Source of the DNA: Miniphocaeibacter halophilus
GTDB taxonomy: Bacteria > Bacillota > Clostridia > Tissierellales > Peptoniphilaceae
Assembly: GCF_016458825.1 (NCBI RefSeq)
Contig: NZ_CP066744.1
Span: 1,795,868 to 1,859,867, forward strand
Length of the DNA: 64,000 bases
Direction of reading: 5' to 3'
Under the pieces are notes generated by a model. It was not told the origin of the DNA, searched no databases, and saw only the letters and a list, made by a program, of their open reading frames with translations. Positions within the stretch are counted from its first letter, which is position 1, and each line of letters starts with the position of its first letter. Below, one piece after another: positions 30,908 to 42,181 of the stretch. A program made the translations under genes and the position numbers.

Positions 30908-31954
30908 TTGAAAAATATAAAAATTCTAATTATACTAATACTATCTGTTTTTTTATTGTCCGGTTGTAATAATAAAACGATAAAAGGGGAAAAGGTCTAT
31001 GTCTACAACTGGGGAGAATATATTGATGAATCTGTATTAAAATCCTTTGAAGAGGATACGGGTATAAAGGTAATTTACGAGCAATTTACCCAAAATGAAG
31101 ATATGTATATGAAAATAAAAGAAGGCGGTTCAACTTATGATTTGATTTTTCCTTCTGATTACATGGTTGAAAGATTAATAGAAGAAGATATGATTCAACC
31201 TATAAATATGGCCAATATACCAAATATTAAAAATATTGGCAAAGAATATTTAAATATGGAGTATGATCCGGAACAAAAGTATTCTATACCTTATTTTTGG
31301 GGAACAGTAGGAATTCTCTATAATGAAAAATTAGTTGATGATAAGGTTGATTCTTGGGAAATATTATGGAATAAAAAATATGCACATAAAATAATAATGA
31401 TGGATTCTACTAGGGACTCAATAGGAATAGCTTTAATAAAAAATGGGTTTTCTATGAATAGTAGAAATCTTAAGGAATTAGAAATTGCAAAGAAGGATTT
31501 AATTAAGCAAAAACCAATTGTAAGAGCTTATTTAGTAGATGAGATGAAGGGACAAATGGTTAATAATGAAGCTGCTTTAGCGCCGGCTTATTCCGGTGAT
31601 GCTATGGATGCTATGTCGGAAAATCCGGATTTAAAATATGTGGTGCCGAAAGAAGGCACAAATTTATGGTTTGATGCTATGGCAATTCCGAAAAATGCTA
31701 AAAATGTAAAAAATGCAGAGAAATTTATTAACTATATATTAGAACCGAAAAATGCAGCAAAAATTGCTGAATATATAGGATATTCTTCACCGAATACAGA
31801 GGCAGTAAAATTATTGGATGAAGAAATACAAAACAGTCAAGTAGCATATCCAGACCTATCAACTTTAGGGAAATTGGAGATATTTAAAAATCCAAGGGAT
31901 ATAAATTCTGTATATAGTGAAATTTGGGCTGAAGTTAAAGCAGCAGATTTTTAG
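30908..31954 (+). CDS. potD: Polyamine-binding lipoprotein PotD
   Basis: A 348-residue lipoprotein with a lipobox LLSGC (acylated Cys near residue 20) and a periplasmic-binding-protein-like fold. Polyamine-family motifs are VYVYNWGEYID, YDLIFPSDYMVERL and NLWFDAMAIPKNAKN. The TTG at 30908 is preferred to the ATG at 30881 because the AGGAGGTG at 30896-30903 sits properly before it; the upstream ATG has none. Last gene of the regulator-potABCD operon. Confidence 0.92.
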   Translation: MKNIKILIILILSVFLLSGCNNKTIKGEKVYVYNWGEYIDESVLKSFEEDTGIKVIYEQFTQNEDMYMKIKEGGSTYDLIFPSDYMVERLIEEDMIQPINMANIPNIKNIGKEYLNMEYDPEQKYSIPYFWGTVGILYNEKLVDDKVDSWEILWNKKYAHKIIMMDSTRDSIGIALIKNGFSMNSRNLKELEIAKKDLIKQKPIVRAYLVDEMKGQMVNNEAALAPAYSGDAMDAMSENPDLKYVVPKEGTNLWFDAMAIPKNAKNVKNAEKFINYILEPKNAAKIAEYIGYSSPNTEAVKLLDEEIQNSQVAYPDLSTLGKLEIFKNPRDINSVYSEIWAEVKAADF

Positions 31955-31956
31955 AA

Positions 31957-31985
31957 AAAAAAGAGCCAAAAGGCTCTTTTTGTTG
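31957..31985 (+). terminator. Terminator of the pot operon
   Basis: Stem AAAGAGCC / GGCTCTTT with an AAAA loop and a T-run, directly after the potD stop. Confidence 0.9.
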
Positions 31986-32015
31986 TATAATGTAAAAATG
32001 TATGAGAGGTGAAAT

Positions 32016-32837
32016 ATGATAGAAATTTTAAAAGCAATTATACTTGGTATTGTAGAAGGTATTACAGAGTGGTTACCAATTAGTTCAACAGGACATATAA
32101 TTCTAGTCGATGAGTTTTTAAAGATGAATGTTTCAGAACAATTTATGTCCATGTTTACAGTAGTAATACAATTAGGAGCAATTTTAGCTGTAGTAGTAAT
32201 ATATTGGAATAAGATTTTTCCCTTTAGAAAAAAGGAAGGAAAGATTCTAGTTAATAAAAATAAAATTATAATGTGGATAAAAATTGTCATTGCTTGTTTA
32301 CCGGCAGCCTTAATTATTCCATTTGATGATAAATTTGAGGAATTATTTCATAAACCTATTCCAATAGCTTTAGCATTAATAATAGTAGGTGTATTATTTA
32401 TATTAGTTGAAAACAGAAATACAGAAAAAACTGCTAAAATTAATTCTATTAATGATATTACATACAAGGCTGCAATAATAATAGGTGTTTTTCAAATGAT
32501 AGCGGGAATATTTCCGGGCGTATCTAGGTCTGGTGCAACAATTCTTGGTGGTATTTCCATTGGATTATCTAGAACAATAGCAGCGGAATTTACCTTCTTC
32601 TTAGCAATTCCGGTTATGTTTGGTGCAAGTTTTATTAAATTATTAAAATTTGGATTTGCATTTACAGGATTTGAAATTACCTTACTTTTAGTAGCTTCAT
32701 TAGTATCATTTATAGTATCAATAGCAACTATTAAATTTTTAATAAGCTATGTTAAAAAACATGATTTTAAAATATTCGGTTGGTATAGAATAGCTTTAGG
32801 TATTTTAGTTATATTATACTTTACAGTATTACAATAA
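32016..32837 (+). CDS. uppP: Undecaprenyl-diphosphate phosphatase UppP
   Basis: A 273-residue membrane phosphatase that recycles the cell-wall lipid carrier; overproduction gives bacitracin resistance in relatives. Both active-site motifs are present: EGITEWLPISSTGH at the N-terminus and FPGVSRSGATILGG near residue 170. Seven to eight membrane helices. GAGAGGTG site. Monocistronic with its own terminator. Confidence 0.95.
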   Translation: MIEILKAIILGIVEGITEWLPISSTGHIILVDEFLKMNVSEQFMSMFTVVIQLGAILAVVVIYWNKIFPFRKKEGKILVNKNKIIMWIKIVIACLPAALIIPFDDKFEELFHKPIPIALALIIVGVLFILVENRNTEKTAKINSINDITYKAAIIIGVFQMIAGIFPGVSRSGATILGGISIGLSRTIAAEFTFFLAIPVMFGASFIKLLKFGFAFTGFEITLLLVASLVSFIVSIATIKFLISYVKKHDFKIFGWYRIALGILVILYFTVLQ

Positions 32838-32864
32838 GAGGTTATAAAATTACCTCTTTTTTTC
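32836..32864 (+). terminator. Terminator after uppP
   Basis: Stem AAGAGGT / ACCTCTT with a nine-base loop and a run of seven T; overlaps the uppP stop codon. Confidence 0.85.
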
Positions 32865-32943
32865 TTATATTCTATTATTTTAAAATCGATATATGGTATA
32901 ATAATAAATAGAAAGAAGCGAGATTTTTGCTAATATATTTTGA

Positions 32944-32972
32944 AAATAAGCCTTTTTAGGCCTTATTTTTTT
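32944..32972 (+). terminator. Terminator-like hairpin in the pcrA leader
   Basis: AATAAG-CCT pairs with AGG-CCTTATT (one bulged C), followed by seven T. It lies 20 bases upstream of the pcrA start and downstream of a likely promoter (TATAAT near 32897), so it is positioned as an attenuator rather than as the terminator of uppP. Confidence 0.6.
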
Positions 32973-32992
32973 GATTAAAAATGGGAGTAGTA

Positions 32993-35194
32993 ATGAATTT
33001 ATTAGATAATTTAAATACAAAACAGAGAGAAGCTGTTATAAATACAGAAGGACCTTTATTGGTACTAGCAGGAGCCGGTAGTGGAAAAACAAAAGTTTTG
33101 ACTACTAGAATTGCATATATTTTAGAACAAGGACTTTGCAATAAATATGAAATATTAGCAATTACCTTTACTAATAAAGCAGCATCGGAAATGAAAAATA
33201 GAGTTGAAAACTTATTAGGATATGATGTATCGGATATGTGGATTGGAACCTTTCATTCCATTTGTACAAGAATATTAAGAAGAGAAATAACCCATATAGG
33301 ATATACATCCAATTTTACAATTTACGACAGGGCAGACCAAATTTCATTAGTTAAGGAAATTTTAAGAGAAAAAAACTTAGATGTTAAAGAATTTCCAATT
33401 AACGCCTTTTTATCGGTATTAAGTAATACGAAAAATATTGGAGAAGGTAGGGAATACTTAGATAATATATACAAGGACAATCCTCAACTTAAAGTATTTG
33501 GTGAAATATTTGAAGAATATGGGAAAAAAACAAAACTATACAATTCTTTAGATTTTGATGATTTGATTTTAAAAACTTTAGAATTATTTGAAACTTGCCC
33601 GGATATTGCAAAAAAATATTCAGGTAGGTTTAAATATGTTTTTGTTGATGAATACCAAGATACAAATAAAAGTCAATATAATCTAATTCGTTTTTTAACA
33701 AAAAACAATAACAATATTTGCGTAGTAGGCGATGGTGACCAATCTATTTATGGATGGCGTGGAGCGGATATTACAAATATTTTAAACTTTGAAAAAGACT
33801 TTACAGATGCAAAAATTATTTTGCTTGAACAAAATTATAGGTCAACAAAGAAGATTTTAAAAGTTGCAAATTCTGTAATTAAAAATAATGAAGAAAGAAA
33901 AGACAAGGATTTATGGACCGAAAACGATGAAGGTGAAGATGTAATATATAAAAGAGTAGGTTCGGACTTAGAAGAGGCAATTGTTGTTACAAATTGGATT
34001 GAACATTTAAAATATAATCATTATAAATTTGAAGACATGGCTATTTTATATAGAACAAATTCTCAATCTCGTATTTTTGAGGAAACATTATTAAGAGAAG
34101 GTATAAACTACCATGTAGTTGGTGGACTAAAATTCTACGATAGAAAAGAAATAAAAGATTTAATAGCCTATTTAAAAATTATAATTAACCAGGATGATAA
34201 TATTTCCTTAAAAAGAATTATAAATTATCCAAAAAGAGGAATTGGGGACGCTACAATTGGAAAGTTGGAGACAGAAGCCAGCAATCTTGGAATTTCCATA
34301 TATGAATTAATTAAAAGAGACATACTTCACATGGTTGCACAAGGTACAGCTGCAAAATTAAGGTCTTTTTTATTTATGATGGAAAACTTGAAAGAACAAA
34401 TAAACAATTATTCTGTTTCAGAATTTGTAGAATTGGTTTTAGAAAAGTCTGAATATTTAAGTATGCTAAAGGCATCAAAATTACGAGAGGATAAAACCAG
34501 AATAGAAAACCTAGGCTCATTTATTACTGCTATTATGGATTATGAAAAAAATGCAGAAGCTCCTTCCCTAGAGGATTATTTGGCTTCAGTCAGTTTATTG
34601 TCCGATGTAGACAAAACCGATGAAGAAGGAAAGGGTGTAAGTTTAATGACGGTCCATGCTGCAAAGGGACTGGAATATAAAATTGTTTTTCTAACTGGTA
34701 TGGAAGAAGGGTTATTTCCTAGTGAAAGATCTATTTATGAAAGAGATGGACTTGAAGAGGAAAGAAGATTATGTTATGTTGCAGTTACTAGGGCAGAGGA
34801 AAAATTGTTTATTACAAGCTCCAGTTCAAGAAGGGTGTTTGGAAAAACTATAATTAAGGAGGAATCGAGGTTTATTGATGAAATGAAAGATAATATTTTT
34901 GAAGAAAAACCAAAGGTTATAGTTGATACTAATTTTAGAGAGAGTTATTCTTCATCTGTTGAAAGTATGGCTGATGATTTAAGAGAGCCATTTTACAAAA
35001 AGCCAAAACAAACTAAGAAGACCTTAGAAGGAATTGACTTAAAAATGGGACAGAAGGTAAAACACAAATCTTTTGGCATTGGTACAATAGTGTCCATAAC
35101 AGAAAAAAGTGATGGAGATGAACTAGTAATTTCTTTTGACGGAAAGGGTATAAAAAGATTAAATAAAAATTTAGCACCTTTGGAGATTTTATAA
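32993..35194 (+). CDS. pcrA: ATP-dependent DNA helicase PcrA (UvrD family)
   Basis: A 733-residue superfamily 1A helicase that unwinds 3'-to-5' in repair and plasmid replication and displaces RecA. Motif I is LAGAGSGKTKVL (about residue 30), motif II VDEYQDTN, motif III GDGDQSIYGWRGAD, motif IV LLEQNYRST, motif V LMTVHAAKGLEY and motif VI RRLCYVAVTRAEEKL. The C-terminal Tudor-like segment KVKHKSFGIGTIVSI is PcrA-typical. ATG 32993 is preferred to 32981 because the GGGAG at 32983 is then a ribosome binding site. It overlaps ligA by one base. Confidence 0.96.
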   Translation: MNLLDNLNTKQREAVINTEGPLLVLAGAGSGKTKVLTTRIAYILEQGLCNKYEILAITFTNKAASEMKNRVENLLGYDVSDMWIGTFHSICTRILRREITHIGYTSNFTIYDRADQISLVKEILREKNLDVKEFPINAFLSVLSNTKNIGEGREYLDNIYKDNPQLKVFGEIFEEYGKKTKLYNSLDFDDLILKTLELFETCPDIAKKYSGRFKYVFVDEYQDTNKSQYNLIRFLTKNNNNICVVGDGDQSIYGWRGADITNILNFEKDFTDAKIILLEQNYRSTKKILKVANSVIKNNEERKDKDLWTENDEGEDVIYKRVGSDLEEAIVVTNWIEHLKYNHYKFEDMAILYRTNSQSRIFEETLLREGINYHVVGGLKFYDRKEIKDLIAYLKIIINQDDNISLKRIINYPKRGIGDATIGKLETEASNLGISIYELIKRDILHMVAQGTAAKLRSFLFMMENLKEQINNYSVSEFVELVLEKSEYLSMLKASKLREDKTRIENLGSFITAIMDYEKNAEAPSLEDYLASVSLLSDVDKTDEEGKGVSLMTVHAAKGLEYKIVFLTGMEEGLFPSERSIYERDGLEEERRLCYVAVTRAEEKLFITSSSSRRVFGKTIIKEESRFIDEMKDNIFEEKPKVIVDTNFRESYSSSVESMADDLREPFYKKPKQTKKTLEGIDLKMGQKVKHKSFGIGTIVSITEKSDGDELVISFDGKGIKRLNKNLAPLEIL

Positions 35195-37188
35195 TGGATA
35201 AAATATCTAGAATAGAAGAATTAATAAAAAGAGTTACAGAACTTAATTATCATTATTACACTTTAGATGAACCTATTGTTTCAGATAGTGAATATGATGA
35301 ATTATATGACGAATTAGTAGCATTAGAAAAAGAAACAGGGTATGTAAAAGACACTTCTCCTACTCAAAGAGTAGGGGAGGTGCTTTTAGAAGGATTTGTA
35401 AAGCATAATCATATAAATCCCCTATATAGTCTAGATAAAGCTCAAACTTTTGGTGAATTGAACGATTGGGTAGTTAGATGTGAGAAAATGGTAAGTAATT
35501 ATAACGCCATAAATGAGGATAAACTACCGGAATTAAAATATATTATAGAGTTAAAGTTTGATGGTCTAACAATTAATTTAACTTATAATAACGGAAAACT
35601 TCAAATGGCAGCTACTAGGGGCAATGGAACTGTAGGAGAGGAGATTTTACCTCAAGTTAAAACTATTAGATCAGTTCCTTTAGAAATAGACTTTAAAGGG
35701 CTTATGGAAGTACAGGGAGAAGGGTTAATGCCCTTGTCCGAACTTGATAATTATAATAAAAACAATGAAATACAATTAAAAAATGCACGAAATGCAGCAG
35801 CAGGTGCTTTAAGAAATTTAAATCCAAAAGAAACTGAAAAAAGACACTTAACAGCATTTTTTTACAATATTGGATACATTGAAGGAAAAGAATTTTCAAG
35901 TCAATTAGAAATGGTTGACTTTATAAAAGAAAATAAATTTAAAGTTAATAAATTTTTTAGAATAGCAAAAAATTTAGAAGAAATAGAAGAAACAATTAAC
36001 TATATAGATGAATACAGAAAAACCATTGACATATTAACAGACGGTGCCGTTATAAAAATAAACGATTTAAAAACCAGAGAAGTATTAGGATATACTAATA
36101 AATTTCCAAGATGGGCAATAGCATATAAATTTGCACCTGAAGAAGTTAGTACAATCTTAAAAGATGTAGTTTGGAATGTAGGAAGAACTGGAAAAGTTAC
36201 TCCATCAGCAATACTGGAACCAGTAGAAATTGGTGATGTAACAGTTCAAAGAGCGACCTTAAATAATTATGATGATATATTGAGAAAAAAAGTAGAATTA
36301 AATTCAAGGGTGCTTATTAGACGTTCAAATGATGTTATACCGGAAATATTAGGAGTTATAGATGACGGCAGGGAAACTACTCCTATTGAATTACCTACAA
36401 AATGCCCTTATTGTCATACGGATTTAATAAAAGACGGAGTTCATATATTCTGTCCAAACTCTATGAGTTGCGAACCTCAATTAGTTAGTAGACTTGTTCA
36501 TTTTGCTTCAAGAGATGCGATGAACATCGATGGTTTAAGTGAAAAAACCATAGAGAAGATGTTGGATATTTTAAATGTTAGACAAATTTCTCAAATATAT
36601 GATTTAACAGCAGATAATCTTTTAAAAATTCCAGGTTTCAAAGAAAAGAAAACAAATAATTTACTTACAGCTATTGAAAAAAGCAAAGATGTAAAATTGG
36701 AAAATTTCATATATGCTATTGGAATACCTAATGTAGGAATAAAGACTAGCGAAGATTTAGCTAAAAAATTTAAAGAATTTTCAAATCTATCAAAAGCAAC
36801 TGTAGAAGAATTAACAGAGGTTGATGATATAGGTGAAATTACTGCAGAGGCAATTGTAGAATTTTTTCATGATGAAGAAATAGTAAATGGAATAAGAAGT
36901 TTATTATCAAAGGGAATAAAAATTGAAAATCCAAAAGAAAAATCTATTGTATCAAGTGAAAAATTCAATGAAAAAAGAATAGTAATTACCGGTTCCTTTG
37001 AAAAATATAAAAGAAAGGATCTAGAGAAAATATTTAAAGAAAAAGGTGCGAAAACAGGCTCTTCAGTTTCTAAAAATACAGATTTTGTTATAGTTGGGAC
37101 GGACCCGGGAAGTAAGCTTACAAAAGCACAAGAACTAGGTGTACAAATAATATATGAAGATGATTTGGAAGAATTTATAAAAGACTAA
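35194..37188 (+). CDS. ligA: NAD+-dependent DNA ligase LigA
   Basis: A 664-residue ligase: Ia domain with YYTLDEPIVSDSEYDELYDEL, adenylation domain with the catalytic lysine in YIIELKFDGLTINL, OB fold, a Cys4 zinc finger (CPYCHTDLIKDGVHIFCPN), HhH repeats (IPGFKEKKTNNLLTAI, VDDIGEITAEAI) and a C-terminal BRCT domain from RIVITGSFEKYKRKDLEKIF. One finger cysteine pair reads SMSCEPQ. Essential for Okazaki-fragment joining. The pcrA-ligA order is conserved in Firmicutes. Confidence 0.96.
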   Translation: MDKISRIEELIKRVTELNYHYYTLDEPIVSDSEYDELYDELVALEKETGYVKDTSPTQRVGEVLLEGFVKHNHINPLYSLDKAQTFGELNDWVVRCEKMVSNYNAINEDKLPELKYIIELKFDGLTINLTYNNGKLQMAATRGNGTVGEEILPQVKTIRSVPLEIDFKGLMEVQGEGLMPLSELDNYNKNNEIQLKNARNAAAGALRNLNPKETEKRHLTAFFYNIGYIEGKEFSSQLEMVDFIKENKFKVNKFFRIAKNLEEIEETINYIDEYRKTIDILTDGAVIKINDLKTREVLGYTNKFPRWAIAYKFAPEEVSTILKDVVWNVGRTGKVTPSAILEPVEIGDVTVQRATLNNYDDILRKKVELNSRVLIRRSNDVIPEILGVIDDGRETTPIELPTKCPYCHTDLIKDGVHIFCPNSMSCEPQLVSRLVHFASRDAMNIDGLSEKTIEKMLDILNVRQISQIYDLTADNLLKIPGFKEKKTNNLLTAIEKSKDVKLENFIYAIGIPNVGIKTSEDLAKKFKEFSNLSKATVEELTEVDDIGEITAEAIVEFFHDEEIVNGIRSLLSKGIKIENPKEKSIVSSEKFNEKRIVITGSFEKYKRKDLEKIFKEKGAKTGSSVSKNTDFVIVGTDPGSKLTKAQELGVQIIYEDDLEEFIKD

Positions 37189-37211
37189 TCAAAAAAAGAT
37201 TAGTCTTTTTG
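37180..37211 (+). terminator. Terminator of the pcrA-ligA operon
   Basis: Stem AGACTAATC / GATTAGTCT with seven A in the loop and a T-run. Confidence 0.9.
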
Positions 37212-37314
37212 TTTATTTGAAATAACTTTAATAGTAGAAAATGCAAGGACTTTCCAAGAAAAATGAAGTTTAGATTGGGAGAAGTCCACTGCAATACAAT
37301 AAATTAAAAAAAAA

Positions 37315-37947
37315 CTATAATAAATAGAAATAAATTGCAATAAATTGAGTAATAGCAGCAGCTAAAACAAATAAATGCCAAATAACATGAGCATATTTTG
37401 AGTCGCTTTTATAGAAATAAGTACCACCGCTATACAATAATCCACCTAAGAGAATCCAAAAGAAAAACATAGGTGAAGTTGAATTAATAATAGGTTTAAT
37501 AAAGAATACAGCAATCCACCCCATAGCTATATATAAAATAGTAGATAATCTTTTATATTTATCATATTTTCCATAAGTGAAAATTTTATAAAATATTCCG
37601 GTAAGTGCTAAAATCGAAATTAGAACTAGTAAAATTATTCTTAAAGGTCCTTCTAAAACCAAAAGAATAATTGGAACATATGTACCTGCTATAAAAAGAT
37701 ATATCGAGGAGTGATCTAAAACTCTCAAAATTTTTTTTGCTTTCTCATTTGTAATAGAATGGTAAATAGTGCTACTTAAAAACATGGTTATAAAGCAAGC
37801 ACCATAAATGGAAAAGGCTGTTACTTTTAAAGTATTTCCTTCTTTTGCACTAGGGATAACCAACAATAATAGAAATATTATTCCTAGAATAACACCTATT
37901 CCATGGGTTATGGCATTTGCAATTTCAATTTTTGTACTGTCCTTCAT
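37315..37947 (-). CDS. Haemolysin III / PAQR-like membrane protein
   Basis: A 210-residue protein with seven membrane helices and the HlyIII/YqfA family residues: AITHGIGVILG near the N-terminus, SSTIYHSITNEKAKKILRVLDHSSIYLFIAG in short motifs STIYHS and LDHSSIYLFIAGT, and the C-terminal HVIWHLFVLAAA. The conserved Ser-His-Asp-His zinc site is intact. The family is related to adiponectin receptors; role in bacteria uncertain. It is convergent with ligA and divergent from groES. Confidence 0.85.
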   Translation of the reverse strand: MKDSTKIEIANAITHGIGVILGIIFLLLLVIPSAKEGNTLKVTAFSIYGACFITMFLSSTIYHSITNEKAKKILRVLDHSSIYLFIAGTYVPIILLVLEGPLRIILLVLISILALTGIFYKIFTYGKYDKYKRLSTILYIAMGWIAVFFIKPIINSTSPMFFFWILLGGLLYSGGTYFYKSDSKYAHVIWHLFVLAAAITQFIAIYFYLL

Positions 37948-38057
37948 TTTTTATCCTTTCTGAAATTTAAATTTGAAACATAGTTACTGCTTGTTAATAA
38001 ATGATAACACTATTCTATTTAGTCATCAAATATTTATTCAATATAAAGTAAAAATAC

Positions 38058-38086
38058 TTGAAAAAATTTTTCAAATGGGTTATTAT
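38058..38086 (+). promoter_or_regulatory. Predicted groESL promoter
   Basis: TTGAAA (38058-38063) and TATTAT (38081-38086) with a 17-base spacer, directly upstream of the CIRCE operator; an overlapping TATAAT starts at 38086. Confidence 0.6.
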
Positions 38087-38099
38087 ATAATAGTAATTA

Positions 38100-38126
38100 T
38101 TAGCAGTCAATAATAACGAGTGCTAA
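38100..38126. promoter_or_regulatory. CIRCE operator (HrcA site)
   Basis: TTAGCAGTC-N9-GAGTGCTAA. It matches CIRCE (TTAGCACTC-N9-GAGTGCTAA) with a single mismatch in the left arm (G for C). It lies between the promoter and the groES ribosome binding site, so groESL is expected to be repressed by HrcA outside heat shock. Confidence 0.93.
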
Positions 38127-38159
38127 TACGATAACTAATAATTTAAGGAGGCTTTTTAA

Positions 38160-38438
38160 ATGATACTTAAACCAATAGGTGAGAGAATAGTAGTTAAAAT
38201 GGTAGAAGTTGAAGAAAAAACAAGTTCAGGCATCGTTTTGCCTAGTTCAGCTAAAGAAAAACCACAAGTAGCTGAAGTTGTAGCTGTTTCTAAAGCTATT
38301 GAAAATAATGAAAATAATATAAAAATTAATGTTGGAGATAAAGTAATTTATTCAAAATATTCAGGAACAGAAGTAAAATTAGATGACGAAGAATATATAA
38401 TAGTAAAGTTAGAAGACGTTCTTGCAATTGTTGAGTAA
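38160..38438 (+). CDS. groES: Co-chaperonin GroES
   Basis: A 92-residue heptameric lid of the chaperonin. The mobile-loop region reads EEKTSSGIVLPSSAKEKPQ and the N-terminal strand is LKPIGERIVVKMVE. TAAGGAGG site before the ATG. It is followed 18 bases later by groEL. Confidence 0.97.
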   Translation: MILKPIGERIVVKMVEVEEKTSSGIVLPSSAKEKPQVAEVVAVSKAIENNENNIKINVGDKVIYSKYSGTEVKLDDEEYIIVKLEDVLAIVE

Positions 38439-38456
38439 ATAAGGAGGAGAATATAA

Positions 38457-40088
<1,632 letters not shown>

Positions 40089-40093
40089 TAATA

Positions 40094-40124
40094 ACTAGGG
40101 AAAGCACTTTGGTGCTTTTCCTAA
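40094..40124 (+). terminator. Probable terminator after groEL
   Basis: Stem AGGGAAAGCAC / GTGCTTTTCCT with a short loop. The T-run is weak, so termination may be partial. Confidence 0.6.
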
Positions 40125-40150
40125 GTTATAATTTTAAATATGAAATATAG

Positions 40151-40179
40151 TTGACATAAAAAAAATAATATACTATACT
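40151..40179 (+). promoter_or_regulatory. Promoter of tRNA-Trp
   Basis: Perfect TTGACA (40151-40156), 17-base spacer, TATACT (40174-40179). The tRNA starts 16 bases downstream. Confidence 0.85.
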
Positions 40180-40194
40180 AATAAAGTATTATTA

Positions 40195-40269
40195 AGGGGC
40201 ATAGTTCAGTGGTAGAACGTCGGTCTCCAAAACCGGATGTCAGGGGTTCAAATCCTCTTGTCCCTGCCA
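40195..40269 (+). tRNA. tRNA-Trp (CCA)
   Basis: 75 bases with encoded CCA. Acceptor AGGGGCA/TGTCCCT, anticodon loop CTCCAAA. The recombinase relic on the other strand begins directly at its 3' end, which suggests this locus was an integration or rearrangement point. Confidence 0.96.
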
Positions 40270-41527
40270 TTATTATGTAGTTTAAATCCATCTAAGTCAA
40301 TAAGATTTAGGTGGATTTCTACATTTTCAGGATAAACAACAATTTTATTTATAAATAATTGTAAAATCTTTTTCTTATCCTGTCTTGAGAAATCTTCAAA
40401 TCTTTTGTGCTTCATTAAAAACTCTTTTATTTCATCATCGGAATATTTTGCATTTATTTTTATCTCTGCGGTACTAATTTGAGTTTTAAGAGCTTGTTCT
40501 TTCTTTTCCAACTCATTAATTCTATCAACCATTGTAGAACTATTTATTCCACTAGAAATAGCGTTGATTAAGTTTTCTATCTCAGCATTGGTTTTAAATA
40601 ATTTTTTTTTAATTTATTTATATCTGTATTATTATTTTTATTAAGATATTTTTTCATGCTATTTAAAACTCTATCTATGTTATTTTCTGTAAATAAAGTC
40701 TCTGAAAATATATTAATTATATCTTCTTCTAACGATTCAGCTCTAATTGACCTTAAAGTGCACTTAGAACTCTTATTCTTTTTATCAGTACAAAATATAG
40801 TATCTAGTGATAACTTTCCCGTCTTTTCTATGATAATGCCTTTGTAGACCAGACATTTTGCTACCACATACTCCACAATACATTATTCCGCTTAATAAAT
40901 ATATATGGTCTGCTTTATTAGACCCTTTTATTTTATTAGCCATTCTAATTTATTGCACTCTTGTAAAATCCTCCTCATATATAATAGCAGGTATACCGCC
41001 CTTAATTCTAATTATATCTTTTTCATTATGTTTCACTCTTCTATTTTGTTTTCCATTTATTTTCCAAGGATGTTTGTTGAAAACATAAGTTCCTGTATAT
41101 TTTTCGTTTCCTAAAATTTCATATATACTATTTTTGCCAAAACAGTTTCCTCTTTTAGTTAAATGTCCTCTTTTGTTTAGTTATTTTATTATGTCACCAT
41201 AACCATTAAGATACATTCCAAATATTAGACGAACTGCTAATGATTCATATTCGTTTATTACATATTCATTATCTTCATTAATATCATAACCTAGCGGGGG
41301 AGTTCCTCCGTTAAACTTACATTTTAATGCATTTTCATTTTGACCTTTTTTAACTTCACGAGATAAGTTTTTAGAAAAATATTCACTCATTCCTTCAAGT
41401 ACGGATTCTAATATTACAGACTCTGGAGAATTATCTATGTTCTCTAACACCGATAAAACAGACACACATTATCTTTTAATTTCTTTTTATAAATTGCACT
41501 ATCATATCTCTTACCTTTACCGCTCAT
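40248..41527 (-). pseudogene. Large serine recombinase, decayed
   Basis: Pieces of a phage/transposon-type large serine recombinase in at least three frames. 41527-41465 begins MSGKGKRYDSAIYKKKL behind AAGGAG. 41465-41181 has SVLENIDNSPESVILESVL and GGTPPLGYDINEDNEY from the Recombinase domain. The middle carries zinc-ribbon fragments. 40876-40577 and 40532-40248 hold the C-terminal coiled coil (RINELEKKEQALKTQIS) and the final SRQDKKKILQLFINKIVVY. The N-terminal catalytic resolvase domain with its serine is missing altogether. The last codons run into the 3' end of tRNA-Trp. Non-functional. Confidence 0.88.
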
Positions 41528-41598
41528 GATTTCGCTCCTTGTTTGTATTATTTAGATTCTATCATGTTTGGTATAAAACTTTTCTATTTAGTGTAGCC

Positions 41599-41713
41599 TA
41601 TCCATATAGGTGGAGGAACATCACATTCAGCAGATATTACATTAGCAGGTAAAGATAGAGAAGAAACATAAGAAAAAGTAACGGAATTTATTAAAAAACA
41701 AAAAGTAGCATAA
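41599..41713 (+). pseudogene. Short gene remnant, unidentified
   Basis: A frame reading IHIGGGTSHSADITLAGKDR, then EET, a stop, then EKVTEFIKKQKVA and a second stop, just before the ribosome binding site of the holin-like gene. It looks like the last 35-40 codons of a decayed gene. I cannot assign a family; AGKDREET vaguely recalls cell-wall-binding repeats. Confidence 0.4.
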
Positions 41714-41725
41714 AGGAGAATGATA

Positions 41726-42181
41726 ATGGATATAAATTTATTTGAAATATTTGGTGGAACAATAACTTTAGCTGCAGTAGCTATAGTCGCTATGGGTATT
41801 ACATTTGTAATTGACACTGTTAAGAAAATCAAGAACGATAAGGTTCAAGCAGTACTAAAAACCAATGAGGAAGTTATTAACAAGGTGAAAGATGTAGTTG
41901 TAAATACAACAGGAAAATATATTCAAACAGTTGTAGATGAATTAAAGAAAGATGGTAGATGGAACAAAGAAAATGCAGGTAAAGTATTTAATAACGCCTT
42001 TAATGAAATACAAGGACAATTAGGTAAAGATACCATAGATATTTTAAACGATATAAGAGGAAATACAGAAGTATATTTAACCAATGTGATTGAAAATACT
42101 TTAAGAGAAAACAAAAATTACATGATAGAAGCAGAACCTATAAAACTTGGAATAGATATTAAAGAAGATAAGGTGGATTAA
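41726..42181 (+). CDS. Phage holin-like protein (LLH family)
   Basis: A 151-residue protein with one N-terminal membrane segment (about residues 8-28, GGTITLAAVAIVAMGITFVI) and a long helical cytoplasmic part with a central ENAGKVFNNAFNEIQGQLG. This is the arrangement of LLH-type phage holins (PF09682), which open the membrane for endolysin. ATG 41726 fits the AAAGGAG at 41712-41718; the upstream ATG 41720 is too close. No endolysin is next to it, so it is a prophage leftover rather than part of a functional lysis module. Confidence 0.65.
   Translation: MDINLFEIFGGTITLAAVAIVAMGITFVIDTVKKIKNDKVQAVLKTNEEVINKVKDVVVNTTGKYIQTVVDELKKDGRWNKENAGKVFNNAFNEIQGQLGKDTIDILNDIRGNTEVYLTNVIENTLRENKNYMIEAEPIKLGIDIKEDKVD

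Noticed and set aside
29297-31954. Start of potD at ATG 30881
   Set aside because: This ATG has no ribosome binding site and would add a charged extension before the lipoprotein signal; TTG 30908 follows AGGAGGTG.
40195-40269. An attachment-site duplicate of the tRNA-Trp 3' end
   Set aside because: I looked for a second copy of the tRNA 3' end downstream to 44600 and saw none, so no attL/attR pair is claimed.
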